From contig NZ_KZ119600.1 of NCBI RefSeq assembly GCF_002153425.1, positions 4,585,192 through 4,649,191 of the forward strand: a stretch of 64,000 bases of DNA, in the 5' to 3' direction. A program made the translations under genes and the position numbers. Source of the stretch: Litchfieldia alkalitelluris. Its GTDB lineage: Bacteria > Bacillota > Bacilli > Bacillales > Salisediminibacteriaceae. Positions 18,204 to 26,719 of this stretch are shown in pieces (position 1 is the stretch's first letter; every line of letters begins with the position of its first letter). A model generated the notes under the pieces. That model ran no database searches. It had not been told where the DNA came from and saw only the letters and a list, made by a program, of their open reading frames with translations.

Positions 18204-19016
18204 ATGAGGATGACTGAAACTTTTCGTAAAGAGGCTTTGTTCGAGATGCGTTTTTGGATGCAAGTACTTGGGGATCATGGAAGATTCATTCATGATTCAC
18301 TGTCTCCAAGTGAAAAGGTTTATGTAGAGAGGGCCCAATCTTTTATAAACAAATTTGATAAACTGCTAGATAATGTAAGGCACCCCTTAACTAATGTACA
18401 ACTATCCTCCGTATTAAATGAATCCTTGAATTATAGTAAAGAAATAAGGAGCTTGAAATTAGATATAATTAAAGATCATTTAGTTGGTGACGTAAAAATT
18501 CAACTCCCGCCGTCTTTTCTCAACCATATGGTTAACGAAGTAGATGAAGCAATAAGAGTATTGACCTCCCTTGTAAATGGGGAGCTTCCCCCTAAGGTAC
18601 ACCCCTTACATCACGACCTCATTTGGTTGTTAGATGCTGCAGGTCACGCTGGCGCCATCACTGATAATCTGGATCACGTGGAATATGATTTACGCTACAA
18701 AAGCGAGCAGTTTAAAAAGGATTGGGAAGATTTCTATTTTAAAGCAGTCGAGTTAACTGGTTATTTACGAGCAAACGTGAAGCATTTCCCCGCTTTGGAA
18801 AAGTTCCATAAAGATATTGAATTAGAGATGGTTGTATTTAAAACATTCCTAAATGAGTTAGAGGAAATGAGATTAAACAAAGAAAGCTTAGGTGTATTAT
18901 CCCCCCTCATGGCAGATCATATGGCCCGTGAAGAATGCTATTATTTAATGAAACTTGCTGAAACGACAGAGCTTGAGCTGCCTGAATGCGATCCTACAAC
19001 ACCAAGGACAGAGTAG
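18204..19016 (+). CDS. DUF2935 domain protein
   Basis: 270 residues, mostly helical. Two similar helical halves are visible: FRKEALFEMRFWMQVLGDHGRFIHDSL near the start and MADHMAREECYYLMKLAE at the end, with repeated His/Glu positions (HHDLIWLLDAAGHAGAITDNL in the middle). This agrees with DUF2935, a family of four-helix-bundle, ferritin-like proteins common in Bacillus and possibly metal-binding. GGAGG ends 6 nt before the ATG at 18204. It appears to be a single-gene unit, followed by a long perfect hairpin. Biological role unknown. Confidence 0.8.
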   Translation: MRMTETFRKEALFEMRFWMQVLGDHGRFIHDSLSPSEKVYVERAQSFINKFDKLLDNVRHPLTNVQLSSVLNESLNYSKEIRSLKLDIIKDHLVGDVKIQLPPSFLNHMVNEVDEAIRVLTSLVNGELPPKVHPLHHDLIWLLDAAGHAGAITDNLDHVEYDLRYKSEQFKKDWEDFYFKAVELTGYLRANVKHFPALEKFHKDIELEMVVFKTFLNELEEMRLNKESLGVLSPLMADHMAREECYYLMKLAETTELELPECDPTTPRTE

Positions 19017-19072
19017 AATACTTTTGGATTGATGTGTGGAAGATGGAAATCGTCAAATAAAGTACAAGAAAG

Positions 19073-19120
19073 TACAAGGACCAGGTCCCTGAACAAAAGT
19101 TCAGGGACCTGGTCCTTGTA
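19073..19120. repeat. Perfect 22-bp hairpin with GGACCAGGTCC cores
   Basis: Arm 19073-19094 pairs perfectly with 19099-19120 around an AAAA loop. Each arm itself contains the palindrome GGACCAGGTCC or its complement GGACCTGGTCC. It relates to the dispersed GGGACCTGGTCCC palindromes of this window but is a tandem inverted pair. It may terminate the DUF2935 transcript, though no long T run follows. Confidence 0.75.
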
Positions 19121-19185
19121 TATATTGTGACATTTAGTAACAAAGTAAGGTTATGGATTTATTGCAAAAGAAAGGAGTTTGAGTA

Positions 19186-21141
19186 ATGCGTAAACGGTGG
19201 TGGATTCTGGCGATAGCAATCGTGTTTTTAGCTGTCATTGCTTACAACATAGAGTTTGAATATGCTTATATTCCTGATGAAGACGATCTTTTAAATGATA
19301 CTAGAGCATATTTTAATGGCTATGATGTTTGGGGAGAAATGGTACCTATTAACAACAACAACCCTTCTGGTCAAATGATCCATTCAAATATCGATAGTCA
19401 TCAGCTATCTCCTGAAAGTGGAGCTGTTCGAGTTGATGAGGACTTCATTCAGTTTGGTCGAGAACAATTCTATACTGAAACCTTTAACAATGAAGAGTAT
19501 ATGACTGAAATTTTAGGTGTTCTTGATGGGGGTATTACCCTCTGGTCCATGTCGAAGGCAATCATTAAACAAAAGCTATCAGGAGAACCAACCAACAACC
19601 TTCAAGTGGCGTTAGCAAAGGACATCACAATCGGAGATAGAACGTATAAAAAAGGCGAGCTCATTGATACTGGCCTCGACCTACCGAAAGGCGCACTGTC
19701 TCCAATGGGCGTGCCTATCAGTTATTCCAGAGGGAAAGTTCAGGTGGGCGCAAGTTGTGCCTCCTGCCATGCTACGGTGGATGAGTCATCGGGAAAAATC
19801 GTTGAAGGCGCGCCTAACGCCAATTTTAACGCTGGAATGGTTCTTGCGCTCGCACCTAACTCCGCCGCATATTTTACAAACACAGAAGTGGAAGCAGTCG
19901 AGAAGTATGTAGAGGATGTTACCCGTGAAGTGGAAACGAGTGATGGTGGTAAAGAACCTTTACCTGATGCTGAAAAATTTGAAGCGGCTGTTGACGAGTA
20001 TTTAGCTAGCTGGCCAAAGGGGAACTTTGATTCCACGATGGATTTAACGAACAATCCAACTCAAATTCCTGATTCCTTCACTTTTGAAGACCATCCATAT
20101 GGATGGAATGGATTTGCTAGTGTTGGTCCGTTTCGTGGACTTAGCTCCCTTAACAATAATGTGCACGCCCAAAATTCTGACTTATTGGCACAGTTTGAGC
20201 AAAGTAATGAGCTTTTTGATATTGATAAAGAAGTTTATATAGGCACTATCCTGCAAAACTCAGCTAGTCCAGACTATCGGTATGATCCCGAGAGTGATAT
20301 GAAGCCATCTGACTTTTTCGCCAAACTTGATGATTCACCTGAGGTTCCAGGGGTTAATGAAATGATACGACCACCACATTTTCCAAAACTCTCGTTGTTT
20401 TCGCCTAATGGAACGATTGTAAGCTCTCCTGGGTTTAATGTGGCCGAGCAAATCAACGCTATGTCTGCGTTTCAAAACATGTTAAGGCCCCCATCTCCTG
20501 AGGAGGTCGCGACAGAGAGTATTCATAAGGGGCGAGAAGTGTTTGAAACAGCTGGTTGTACCTCTTGCCATGCGGGTAGGGGATACACGAATCATCAAGT
20601 TATACCGCAAGAGAAGGTAAAGACAGAACCTTCTAGGGCTAAAGCTTTCCGAGACACGGTAAAACTGTTAGATAAATCACTTATTTATTCTCCCGACACA
20701 CCAGTCCCAATACCTGACGACGCAAAAATCTTAGAAGTTCCTACTGACCATTTAGATGAGGAAACATTGGAACTCGTTCTAGCCCAAGGGAATGACGGTG
20801 GCTACAAGGTAAAAGGACTCATTGGCTTAGCTTGGTCTGCACCATATTTGCATGATGGTGGTGTAGCTGTCGGGCCTGATATGGAAAAAGATATTGGGAT
20901 TCCTGGCACGTTGGACAAGGCTGTACTACCTGACCCACGTAACAGCTTGCAGGCTTTGTTAGATAGGAAGTTGCGTGAAAAAGTCGTGGCAGCAAATAAA
21001 GGGAATGCCAATTTGCAAAAAGCCCACGTAACTGGTGAAGGGCATGAACATTGGATAGATGAAGAAGCAGGGTTTACAGAAGAAGAAAGGGAAGCAGTGA
21101 TCGATTTCTTAATATCGCTGACGAAAATAGAAGGGAACTAA
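19186..21141 (+). CDS. Di-haem c-type cytochrome, membrane-anchored (peroxidase/RoxA-like)
   Basis: 651 residues. An N-terminal RKRWWILAIAIVFLAVIAY segment is an uncleaved anchor or signal. Two haem c sites are present: CASCH near residue 190 and CTSCH near residue 458. Near the C-terminus GLAWSAPYLHDGGVAVG resembles the conserved LH-G segment of di-haem cytochrome c peroxidases and RoxA-like oxygenases. The protein should act outside the membrane in electron transfer or peroxide or organic oxidation; the substrate is unknown. AAAGGAG precedes the ATG. It is a single-gene unit, closed by a GGGACCTGGTCCC palindrome. Confidence 0.8.
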   Translation: MRKRWWILAIAIVFLAVIAYNIEFEYAYIPDEDDLLNDTRAYFNGYDVWGEMVPINNNNPSGQMIHSNIDSHQLSPESGAVRVDEDFIQFGREQFYTETFNNEEYMTEILGVLDGGITLWSMSKAIIKQKLSGEPTNNLQVALAKDITIGDRTYKKGELIDTGLDLPKGALSPMGVPISYSRGKVQVGASCASCHATVDESSGKIVEGAPNANFNAGMVLALAPNSAAYFTNTEVEAVEKYVEDVTREVETSDGGKEPLPDAEKFEAAVDEYLASWPKGNFDSTMDLTNNPTQIPDSFTFEDHPYGWNGFASVGPFRGLSSLNNNVHAQNSDLLAQFEQSNELFDIDKEVYIGTILQNSASPDYRYDPESDMKPSDFFAKLDDSPEVPGVNEMIRPPHFPKLSLFSPNGTIVSSPGFNVAEQINAMSAFQNMLRPPSPEEVATESIHKGREVFETAGCTSCHAGRGYTNHQVIPQEKVKTEPSRAKAFRDTVKLLDKSLIYSPDTPVPIPDDAKILEVPTDHLDEETLELVLAQGNDGGYKVKGLIGLAWSAPYLHDGGVAVGPDMEKDIGIPGTLDKAVLPDPRNSLQALLDRKLREKVVAANKGNANLQKAHVTGEGHEHWIDEEAGFTEEEREAVIDFLISLTKIEGN

Positions 21142-21153
21142 AAAGTTCGGGGA

Positions 21154-21192
21154 AAATTCGGGGACCTGGTCCCCGAATTTTTTGTGAACAAT
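21154..21192. repeat. GGGACCTGGTCCC palindrome (copy after cytochrome gene)
   Basis: AAATTCGGGGAC, centre CTG (21166-21168), GTCCCCGAATTT, then TTTTGTGAAC. The stem followed by TTTTTTTG on the plus strand could terminate the cytochrome gene, which stops at 21141. A partial copy GTTCGGGG lies just before it. Confidence 0.75.
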
Positions 21193-21331
21193 ATTTTCTA
21201 ACTATTTAGATAATACTGTGATAAAATTTAACTAATACATCATGTGAATTTTTGAACATTTTAGTTTTTAAGCTAAATAGGTTAGGTTTGAATTGGAGTT
21301 ATTGAAGTTACTTTCAATGGGGGTATGTGGA

Positions 21332-22609
21332 ATGAACAAACTGTTATCGTTTTTCCTACTTCTGCTTCTGCTGTTCTCCATACTATTTTTAGCTAGTTGT
21401 GGAGCATCTAGTGAAGTAATCGACGAAGAACAAAGTAAATTAAGATCTGAATTAGAAATTGAAAGCAATTTTATAAACAAAGAAGTCTTGGGGCAATTAT
21501 CTACGGACGATATGAGAACCAAAATAGGTGCAGGCATGCAAGACTTTTCAAATTCACTATTACAGGAGTTATTTCAATATGATAGTAATCTCGTGGTCAG
21601 CCCATATAGTGCTGTAACAACCTTATCCATGACTTCAGCAGGTGCAGTCGGTCCGACAAAAACTGAAATGAAGGACGTCTTAGGCGTTCCCCAGCTATCA
21701 GATGAAGAACTTCATACTGTTCATATGGCATTGATTGATACTTTAAATAGCCATAGGAGAATAACATTACATACTGCCAATTCAATTTGGCACAAGAAGG
21801 GTGTGACCTTTAACCAAGAGACACTCCAATTAATTGAAGACTTTTATGAAGCAGATGTTAAAGAGATAACGAACGAACAAGATATAAATGATTGGGTAGC
21901 AGAAAAAACAAATGGAAATATTGAGAACATAGTAGAGCATATTGATCCACAAACTATGATGTTTTTACTAAATACAGTTTATTTTTTAGCCGAATGGCAT
22001 GATCCATTTATTTCGGAATATACAGTGGACAAGGAATTTCATACTTTCGACGGTAGTTCAGTAACTGTTCCTTTCATGACCCAAGGGAAAGAATATAAAT
22101 ACGATATCAATGAAAATTACGAAATAATTCGGCTTCCATACCGTATGGGGAAATTCTCAATGGAAGTTTTATTGCCTTCAGAGAATAGTACACTTGAGGA
22201 CACAATCGTCAAATTAAATAGTGGACAAATTGAATGGACAAGTCCAAGTACATATTACGAAGGCTCTATCCATCTTCCCAAGTTTTCCTTTTCAAGCAAT
22301 TCAAGCTTAACGACCCCATTAAAAAACATGGGAATGAAAATTGCAATGGACGAGAACTTAGCAGATTTCTCCAATTTGTCTGAGGAGGTGCCATTATTTA
22401 TAGATGATGTATTACAGAATGCTTTTATTACAGTAGATGAAGAGGGGACGGAAGCTGGTGCAGTGACAGTTGTTGAAATGGCAGCAGGAGGTGTACCAAC
22501 AAGCAATTTTCACATGAATGTGAATCGCCCATTTTTATTTCGTATTATACATGAAGAGACTGGAGTAGTTATGTTTATTGGAAATGTGGTTGATCCATCA
22601 ATGGATTAA
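21332..22609 (+). CDS. Serpin family lipoprotein
   Basis: 425 residues. The N-terminus is a lipoprotein signal (MNKLL, Leu/Phe core, lipobox LASC). The serpin domain starts at about residue 60: NLVVSPYSAVTTLSMTSAGAVGPTK is the shutter-region hallmark, LNTVYFLAEWHDPF follows, and the hinge of the reactive loop is DEEGTEAGAVTVVEMAAGG, then VNRPFLFRIIHEETGVVMFIGNV at the end. Such proteins trap serine or cysteine proteases irreversibly. Exposure on the cell surface suggests defence against secreted or foreign proteases. The ATG at 21332 has GGGGG 8 nt upstream; an earlier in-frame start lacks one. Confidence 0.92.
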   Translation: MNKLLSFFLLLLLLFSILFLASCGASSEVIDEEQSKLRSELEIESNFINKEVLGQLSTDDMRTKIGAGMQDFSNSLLQELFQYDSNLVVSPYSAVTTLSMTSAGAVGPTKTEMKDVLGVPQLSDEELHTVHMALIDTLNSHRRITLHTANSIWHKKGVTFNQETLQLIEDFYEADVKEITNEQDINDWVAEKTNGNIENIVEHIDPQTMMFLLNTVYFLAEWHDPFISEYTVDKEFHTFDGSSVTVPFMTQGKEYKYDINENYEIIRLPYRMGKFSMEVLLPSENSTLEDTIVKLNSGQIEWTSPSTYYEGSIHLPKFSFSSNSSLTTPLKNMGMKIAMDENLADFSNLSEEVPLFIDDVLQNAFITVDEEGTEAGAVTVVEMAAGGVPTSNFHMNVNRPFLFRIIHEETGVVMFIGNVVDPSMD

Positions 22610-22632
22610 AATAGTAATTAATAAGCCCAATA

Positions 22633-22677
22633 GTTCACAAAATGTTCGGGGACCTGGTCCCCGAATTTTTTGTGAAC
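22633..22677. repeat. GGGACCTGGTCCC palindrome between convergent genes
   Basis: GTTCACAAAA...TTCGGGGAC (22633-22653), centre CTG, GTCCCCGAA...TTTTGTGAAC (22657-22677). 19 of 21 arm positions pair. It fills the gap between the serpin gene stop and the stop codon of the minus-strand gene at 22680, so it may terminate both. Confidence 0.8.
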
Positions 22678-22679
22678 AT

Positions 22680-23051
22680 TTACCCTTCAACTAAGTGTAC
22701 ATACACATATTCAGGTAAAGCATATTTATCTTTCACCGTTTGATCTTCCTCATATGATTTAAAAGAAAACAGTTCTTCTCCTTGTTCCATAGCCAGTAAT
22801 TCTAATATATGCTCATCATTTTCCCCTTTTGTCTCAAGCTTTAGGGAAATAGGTCCAATCGTTAATCGATATTCATTAAAAACAAGCCCAAGGAGTTCCT
22901 GTGTTGTCTTTCTCGTGTCAGGATGATCAAAAATAAAGGATGCCAATTCCCATATTCGAATGTTGCGCTTTTCTCCGTGCTTAAATAGTTTCGATACGCC
23001 CTCTCCTAAGTGCTTTGAGAACATACCCAGCTTATCAAGAAATTCACTCAT
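22680..23051 (-). CDS. Uncharacterised 123-residue protein
   Basis: I do not recognise this family. The protein is soluble in appearance, with no signal peptide or membrane segment: an amphipathic N-terminal region (MSEFLDKLGMFSKHLGEGV), a central ELASFIFDHPDTRKTTQELLG block, then alternating hydrophobic segments suggesting beta strands (YRLTIGPISLKLET). It has a good ribosome site (AGGAGG about 9 nt before the ATG), so it is probably a real gene. It is flanked on both sides by GGGACCTGGTCCC palindromes and is transcribed alone. Confidence 0.6.
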   Translation of the reverse strand: MSEFLDKLGMFSKHLGEGVSKLFKHGEKRNIRIWELASFIFDHPDTRKTTQELLGLVFNEYRLTIGPISLKLETKGENDEHILELLAMEQGEELFSFKSYEEDQTVKDKYALPEYVYVHLVEG

Positions 23052-23138
23052 AGCCTTTCGCCTCCTGATCCCTAGCAGGTTTGTCCTTAGTCTTTGTTAA
23101 TGGCAAAGGAAATATAAGAAACCCTGAAAAAATAATTT

Positions 23139-23175
23139 ACAAAATTGTCGGGGACCAGGTCCCCGACAATTTTGT
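23139..23175. repeat. GGGACCAGGTCCC palindrome upstream of the queuosine unit
   Basis: ACAAAATTGTCGGGGAC (23139-23155), centre CAG, then the perfect complement (23159-23175). It lies between divergent genes, so here it is not at a gene end. Arms outside the core differ from the other copies but still pair. Confidence 0.8.
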
Positions 23176-23222
23176 GACATTTTTCCTTATCCATTTCTCA
23201 TATTTTATGTTAAAGTATTATG

Positions 23223-23270
23223 TTAGCGGAGTTCGAAACCATCCTTCGCTTTATAAACAAAAACTAGGAG
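23223..23270 (+). promoter_or_regulatory. Probable preQ1-I riboswitch
   Basis: A short element directly before a queuosine precursor transporter and queF. AGCGgAG can pair with CTTCGCT; the loop reads GTTCgaAaccatCC and the tail ATAAACAAAAACTAGGAG, matching the preQ1-I pattern of a small H-type pseudoknot with an A-rich tail. The tail contains the AGGAG ribosome site, so ligand binding should block translation start. Called from pattern and context; not folded by program. Confidence 0.7.
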
Positions 23271-23280
23271 CTGATTATAA

Positions 23281-23964
23281 ATGAATAATTACGAAGGTTT
23301 CAATGAGTCAAAGCAGTTTAAGCTAATTCTCCTTTGCGCATTGTTTTTTACTGCTCTGCTCGTTTCCAATGTTATTTCAGCGAAGCTGTTTAGCATTGGT
23401 TCTATTGTCCTGACTGCAGGTATCATCACCTACCCACTGACTTTCCTCATCACTGATTCGATTTCAGAAGTGTATGGAAAGGCAACTGCAAAACGGGTTG
23501 TCATTTATGGACTTTTATCCAATGTGATGATGATTGGATTTTTCTATTTTGCGATTACATTGCCACCAGCTGGTTACTGGCCAATGCAAGCAGAATTCGA
23601 AGCAATCCTTGGCGCTGTTCCTCGTATGGTAGCTGCATCACTTATTGCTTACTCCATTTCTCAGCTTTGGGACGTTCATCTTTTTCACAAGCTCAAAGAA
23701 ATGACGAAAGGGAAGCACTTGTGGTTACGCAATAACGGAAGTACCCTAACTAGCCAATTAGTGGATTCATGTATCTTTGTATTCATTGCCTTTTATGGCA
23801 CCATGCCATTACCTGCATTATTTGCAATGATCGGAACACAATATTTGGTGAAAATTGGTTTTGCCTTAGCTGACACACCATTCATTTACTTAACGGTAAA
23901 ATGGCTAAATGGGAATACTTCTACTAAACAAACGACAGAGGAGGCGACAGCTCATGTCTCATAA
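23281..23964 (+). CDS. Queuosine precursor transporter (YhhQ/VUT family)
   Basis: 227 residues with about six membrane segments. The family is shown by [15 protein letters not shown], the conserved [20 protein letters not shown] block, and [14 protein letters not shown] followed by a C-terminal membrane helix. YhhQ proteins import preQ0 or preQ1 for queuosine synthesis. The context supports this: a preQ1-I-like element sits just upstream and queF overlaps its 3' end by 11 bp. The start ATG at 23281 follows the AGGAG at 23266-23270 that belongs to the riboswitch tail. Confidence 0.92.
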   Translation: MNNYEGFNESKQFKLILLCALFFTALLVSNVISAKLFSIGSIVLTAGIITYPLTFLITDSISEVYGKATAKRVVIYGLLSNVMMIGFFYFAITLPPAGYWPMQAEFEAILGAVPRMVAASLIAYSISQLWDVHLFHKLKEMTKGKHLWLRNNGSTLTSQLVDSCIFVFIAFYGTMPLPALFAMIGTQYLVKIGFALADTPFIYLTVKWLNGNTSTKQTTEEATAHVS

Positions 23965-24457
23965 TGCAAAAGAACATGATCGCAGTGAAGAAGTTACATT
24001 ACTAGGTAACCAAGACAATGACTATATTTTTGACTACAATCCAAAAGTTCTTGAGGCTTTTGAAAATAGACATACCTACCGAGATTATTTTGTAAAATTT
24101 AATTGTCCCGAATTTACAAGTCTTTGTCCAAAGACAGGTCAACCAGACTTTGCGACAATCTATATCAGTTATATTCCAGATAAAAAGATGGTCGAAAGTA
24201 AATCCCTGAAAATGTATTTATTTAGTTTTCGCAATCACGGGGATTTTCATGAAGATTGCATGAACATCATCATGAATGATCTTATTGAGCTGATGGACCC
24301 TCGTTACATCGAAGTATGGGGGAAATTCACTCCACGTGGCGGAATCTCTATCGATCCATACACGAACTACGGTAAGCCAGGGACTAAGTACGAGAAAATG
24401 GCGGAGCATAGAATGATGAACCATGATATGTATCCAGAAACGATTGATAACAGATAA
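23954..24457 (+). CDS. queF: NADPH-dependent 7-cyano-7-deazaguanine reductase QueF
   Basis: 167 residues, the short single-domain QueF that reduces preQ0 to preQ1 in queuosine synthesis. Visible: [20 protein letters not shown] with the catalytic Cys (SLCP), the substrate-binding [21 protein letters not shown] block, and [15 protein letters not shown]. The ATG at 23954 overlaps the transporter gene and has GAGGAGG 8 nt upstream; an earlier in-frame start would sit deep in the transporter gene. Expression is presumably under the preQ1 element shared with the transporter. Confidence 0.96.
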   Translation: MSHNAKEHDRSEEVTLLGNQDNDYIFDYNPKVLEAFENRHTYRDYFVKFNCPEFTSLCPKTGQPDFATIYISYIPDKKMVESKSLKMYLFSFRNHGDFHEDCMNIIMNDLIELMDPRYIEVWGKFTPRGGISIDPYTNYGKPGTKYEKMAEHRMMNHDMYPETIDNR

Positions 24458-24541
24458 CGTTCTTACTGGTTTTTAGATTTGTTAGCACTTGATACTACTT
24501 TATGTGACTAGCTGAGAGTATATGTAGCCAGAGAAAAATGC

Positions 24542-24579
24542 AAGAGAGTGCCCATTATTTTAGTGGTCACTCTCTTTTC
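24542..24579 (+). terminator. Terminator after queF
   Basis: AAGAGAGTG (24542-24550) pairs with CACTCTCTT (24569-24577), followed by TTCTT. It lies about 85 bp after the queF stop. Confidence 0.75.
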
Positions 24580-24783
24580 TTAAACTATATGGATCCTTAA
24601 ATCCAGTTATAAATATCCACCTCTAATAGAATCCATTGCATATAACCTCTATATATCATATATAGCTTCAATTACTTCTCCTAAGTAAGTGCATTTATTT
24701 TACCTTATAAGGCTTTATGAGACTGTCTAGTGTTATTTACGTATTAACAATCATTAAAATGGAAAAAAACCTACTAAGTAAAG

Positions 24784-25041
24784 TCAGGAGTTGTTTTGTC
24801 TTTGATTTGCTAGTTTATTATCGGTATCTACTAAACTTTGTACTGACTGCTTTGTAATGTCAGTATCCTTTAGAATCAATGACTGATATGTATCAATTGC
24901 TTGATTGATACTTTGATTTAGTTCGATTAATTTTGTTATTACTGTATTTGAGTTATTTCCTTTTGTTTTTGATGGGAAAGTCAATGTTGGAGATATAGAG
25001 CTATTATACAATAAATTTCTATATATGTTAAATTCACCTAG
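24784..25041 (-). pseudogene. YwqI/DUF5344-like fragment of a toxin-locus accessory gene
   Basis: The reading frame (open from a stop near 25042) ends with KLIELNQSINQAIDTYQSLILKDTDITKQSVQSLVDTDNKLANQ. This pattern, a helical NKxVxKLxELNxxIN...YxxLLxxxxxxTxxSVxxxxxxD, resembles DUF5344 (YwqI), the small partner of LXG toxins. The N-terminal half of the family is missing; the only possible start is a TTG at 25011 without ribosome site, so I call it a remnant. It points away from the immunity-like genes that follow, so the locus has been rearranged. Confidence 0.45.
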
Positions 25042-25243
25042 TTAAAATACAGAATTTTACTTGGGTTATTATGGTAAAAATAGGCGAGATCTAATATAAT
25101 TGTTACTGTTAACTATGTAGAGGGGGAAAAATCAGCTCTAAGATTTAGACCGAGGGCAATGGGCTACACTACACCCAATCCTTGATAGAGTACAGGAACT
25201 TAGCAAATATATATCAAATCAATAAAATGCAATTTAGTCAGGT

Positions 25244-25362
25244 TTGCTAAACCCGACCATCTACAATCCTGGCACAGGAACTAACCTAATTCCAGCTGAC
25301 GCCAAATCTCTTGCAGAAAAAGCAACTAAGTATAGAAGTTTCCTAATGATTGAGAGATAGGT
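25244..25362 (+). pseudogene. C-terminal toxin fragment before an immunity-like gene
   Basis: A frame without a start reads YNPGTGTNLIPADAKSLAEK and continues ATKYRSFLMIER to a stop at about 25362. It resembles the tail of a polymorphic toxin and stops just upstream of the membrane immunity-like gene at 25387, the usual toxin-then-immunity order. No N-terminal part remains. Confidence 0.35.
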
Positions 25363-25386
25363 TTGGATACTAAGGGGGTATAGATT

Positions 25387-25698
25387 TTGATAATTTACCA
25401 AGATCTATGTTGGAAAAATAAAGTTTTAGCTTTTATTTTAATGCCGTGCTATATCTTGCTGTTGCTAGCTTTATCAAACTTTATATATAATGGCGTTTTT
25501 TTAGATTTTACTACTTTAATAGGTATAGCAATAGGTGTATTTTTTATTAATTTTTTGTATCCTGTTTTTTTAAAAGAGGAGTTCTCTAAAATCTACATTG
25601 AGTACGGGGATAGTTCATTAATTATTAAAATTAAAAAGAATAAGTCATACTATATTTTCCTAACATTACTAGGGTTAATTGCAGGTTTCTTTTTTTAA
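25387..25698 (+). CDS. Small membrane protein, immunity-like, copy A
   Basis: 103 residues with three or four hydrophobic segments (about 13-31, 38-58, 88-103). It is a paralogue of the 107-residue protein encoded at 26222: both share KNKxLAF, PxYIxLLLxLxNF, a LYP motif, a GDxSLxxKIKxNK stretch and a TLLGxxxG end. It starts at a TTG with AAGGGGG 8 nt upstream. Lying after a toxin-like tail and repeated in tandem with decayed coding scraps, it looks like an immunity protein of a polymorphic-toxin locus. No family name is recognised; the function is inferred from context. Confidence 0.6.
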   Translation: MIIYQDLCWKNKVLAFILMPCYILLLLALSNFIYNGVFLDFTTLIGIAIGVFFINFLYPVFLKEEFSKIYIEYGDSSLIIKIKKNKSYYIFLTLLGLIAGFFF

Positions 25699-25737
25699 AA
25701 GTTCCTTTTAGATCTTATAAACGATAAGAACAAAAGG

Positions 25738-26220
25738 TTGATAAAAAGGAAAATACACGGCCCATTTGTTACTAACGAATTAAAAATTCTAAGTATGTAC
25801 AGTGGGTATATGAGTTTTGTTGGTGGAGTGAAGTATGATGAAGGGAATCCAAAGCTGAATGGAAAAGAGAAAAATGATGAAATTACTGAGATCATCAATA
25901 CCATTGACGCAGGTGAGTTATTCCAAAAATGGGTTGGATGCTTCTTGGGGTTTACCGAATACACCCAGTTTTCCAGTAAAACAGGTTGGAAGTACTGTAG
26001 TGAAAAATAGTGCGTTGGGTGCAATTCCAATTGTAGGGACACCAATTCCGAAGGCGGTCAGTCAGTAAATAATTGTTTGCATAAGTGATAACGACGGTGA
26101 TACTTGGGGTAGCCAATTATATAGATATTGATAATCTTGGTGGTGTAAGAATTTTAGATTATAAGGATAAGGATGACAATAAGTTCAAACAATGGTTACG
26201 AGAAAAAAAGGGGTTTAATA
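25738..26220 (+). pseudogene. Decayed coding region between the two immunity-like genes
   Basis: Short frames shift repeatedly: one reads NELKILSMYSGYMSFVGGVK and ends at 26010; an overlapping frame reads VVKNSALGAIPIVGTPIPK to 26068; a third reads IDIDNLGGVRILDYKDKDD, then NKFKQWLREKKGFNRW, and runs into the start of the next gene. None has a ribosome site. This looks like one toxin gene broken by frameshifts and deletions, its tail placed just before the second immunity-like gene. Confidence 0.4.
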
Positions 26221-26221
26221 G

Positions 26222-26545
26222 ATGGAGGAGCCAAAGAAAATAAATAAAAAGAATAAAATATTAGCATTTGTTATCCTACCTTTTTATATTATTCTTTTAT
26301 TAACGTTATTTAATTTCCTTTTTACTGATAATTGGGAAGGTGTTATATCTTTACTTGGTTATTATACTGGGATTTACTTAATATATTTATTATACCCTAT
26401 TTTATTTACTGACATTTACGAAAAAGTTTTTTATATAGATGGAGATTTAAGTTTATTTAAAAAAATAAAAAGGAATAAATTTTTCTTTATCGTACAGACT
26501 TTGTTGGGTATCGGGTTAGGAATCCTATTTAGTTTTTCACCATAA
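26222..26545 (+). CDS. Small membrane protein, immunity-like, copy B
   Basis: 107 residues with three or four hydrophobic segments; a clear paralogue of the protein at 25387. Shared blocks are KNKILAF, LPFYIILLLTLFNF, LLYPILF, DGDLSLFKKIKRNK and QTLLGIGLGILF. AAAGGGG precedes the ATG at normal spacing. Its start lies within the last codons of the decayed upstream frame, which suggests a former toxin-immunity overlap. Still intact, so it may give protection against toxins of related strains, or may simply be decaying later than the toxin. Function inferred. Confidence 0.6.
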   Translation: MEEPKKINKKNKILAFVILPFYIILLLTLFNFLFTDNWEGVISLLGYYTGIYLIYLLYPILFTDIYEKVFYIDGDLSLFKKIKRNKFFFIVQTLLGIGLGILFSFSP

Positions 26546-26589
26546 AAAATAAAAGGAGTGTGTAGTTTTAAGATACACATTCTTTAGGT

Positions 26590-26699
26590 ACAAAAGAAGT
26601 TCTTCTTTACATAAGCGAAGACTGTGGAGAATCTTGGAATGATAGAATCTTATTCACCATTCTTCCTGATGGAAATGTCCATCCAAACCCTAAACTATA
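26590..26699 (+). pseudogene. Unidentified C-terminal coding fragment
   Basis: A frame without a start codon reads KEVLLYISEDCGESWNDRIL followed by FTILPDGNVHPNPKL and a stop at about 26699. The sequence looks protein-like, but no family is recognised. It is probably another scrap of the same decayed locus. Confidence 0.3.
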
Positions 26700-26719
26700 A
26701 AGATATGGGGAGCATTTTA

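Noticed and set aside
25695-26045. Minus-strand 116-residue ORF in the toxin/immunity remnant
   Set aside because: No ribosome site and it overlaps decayed plus-strand frames; protein sequence is not convincing.
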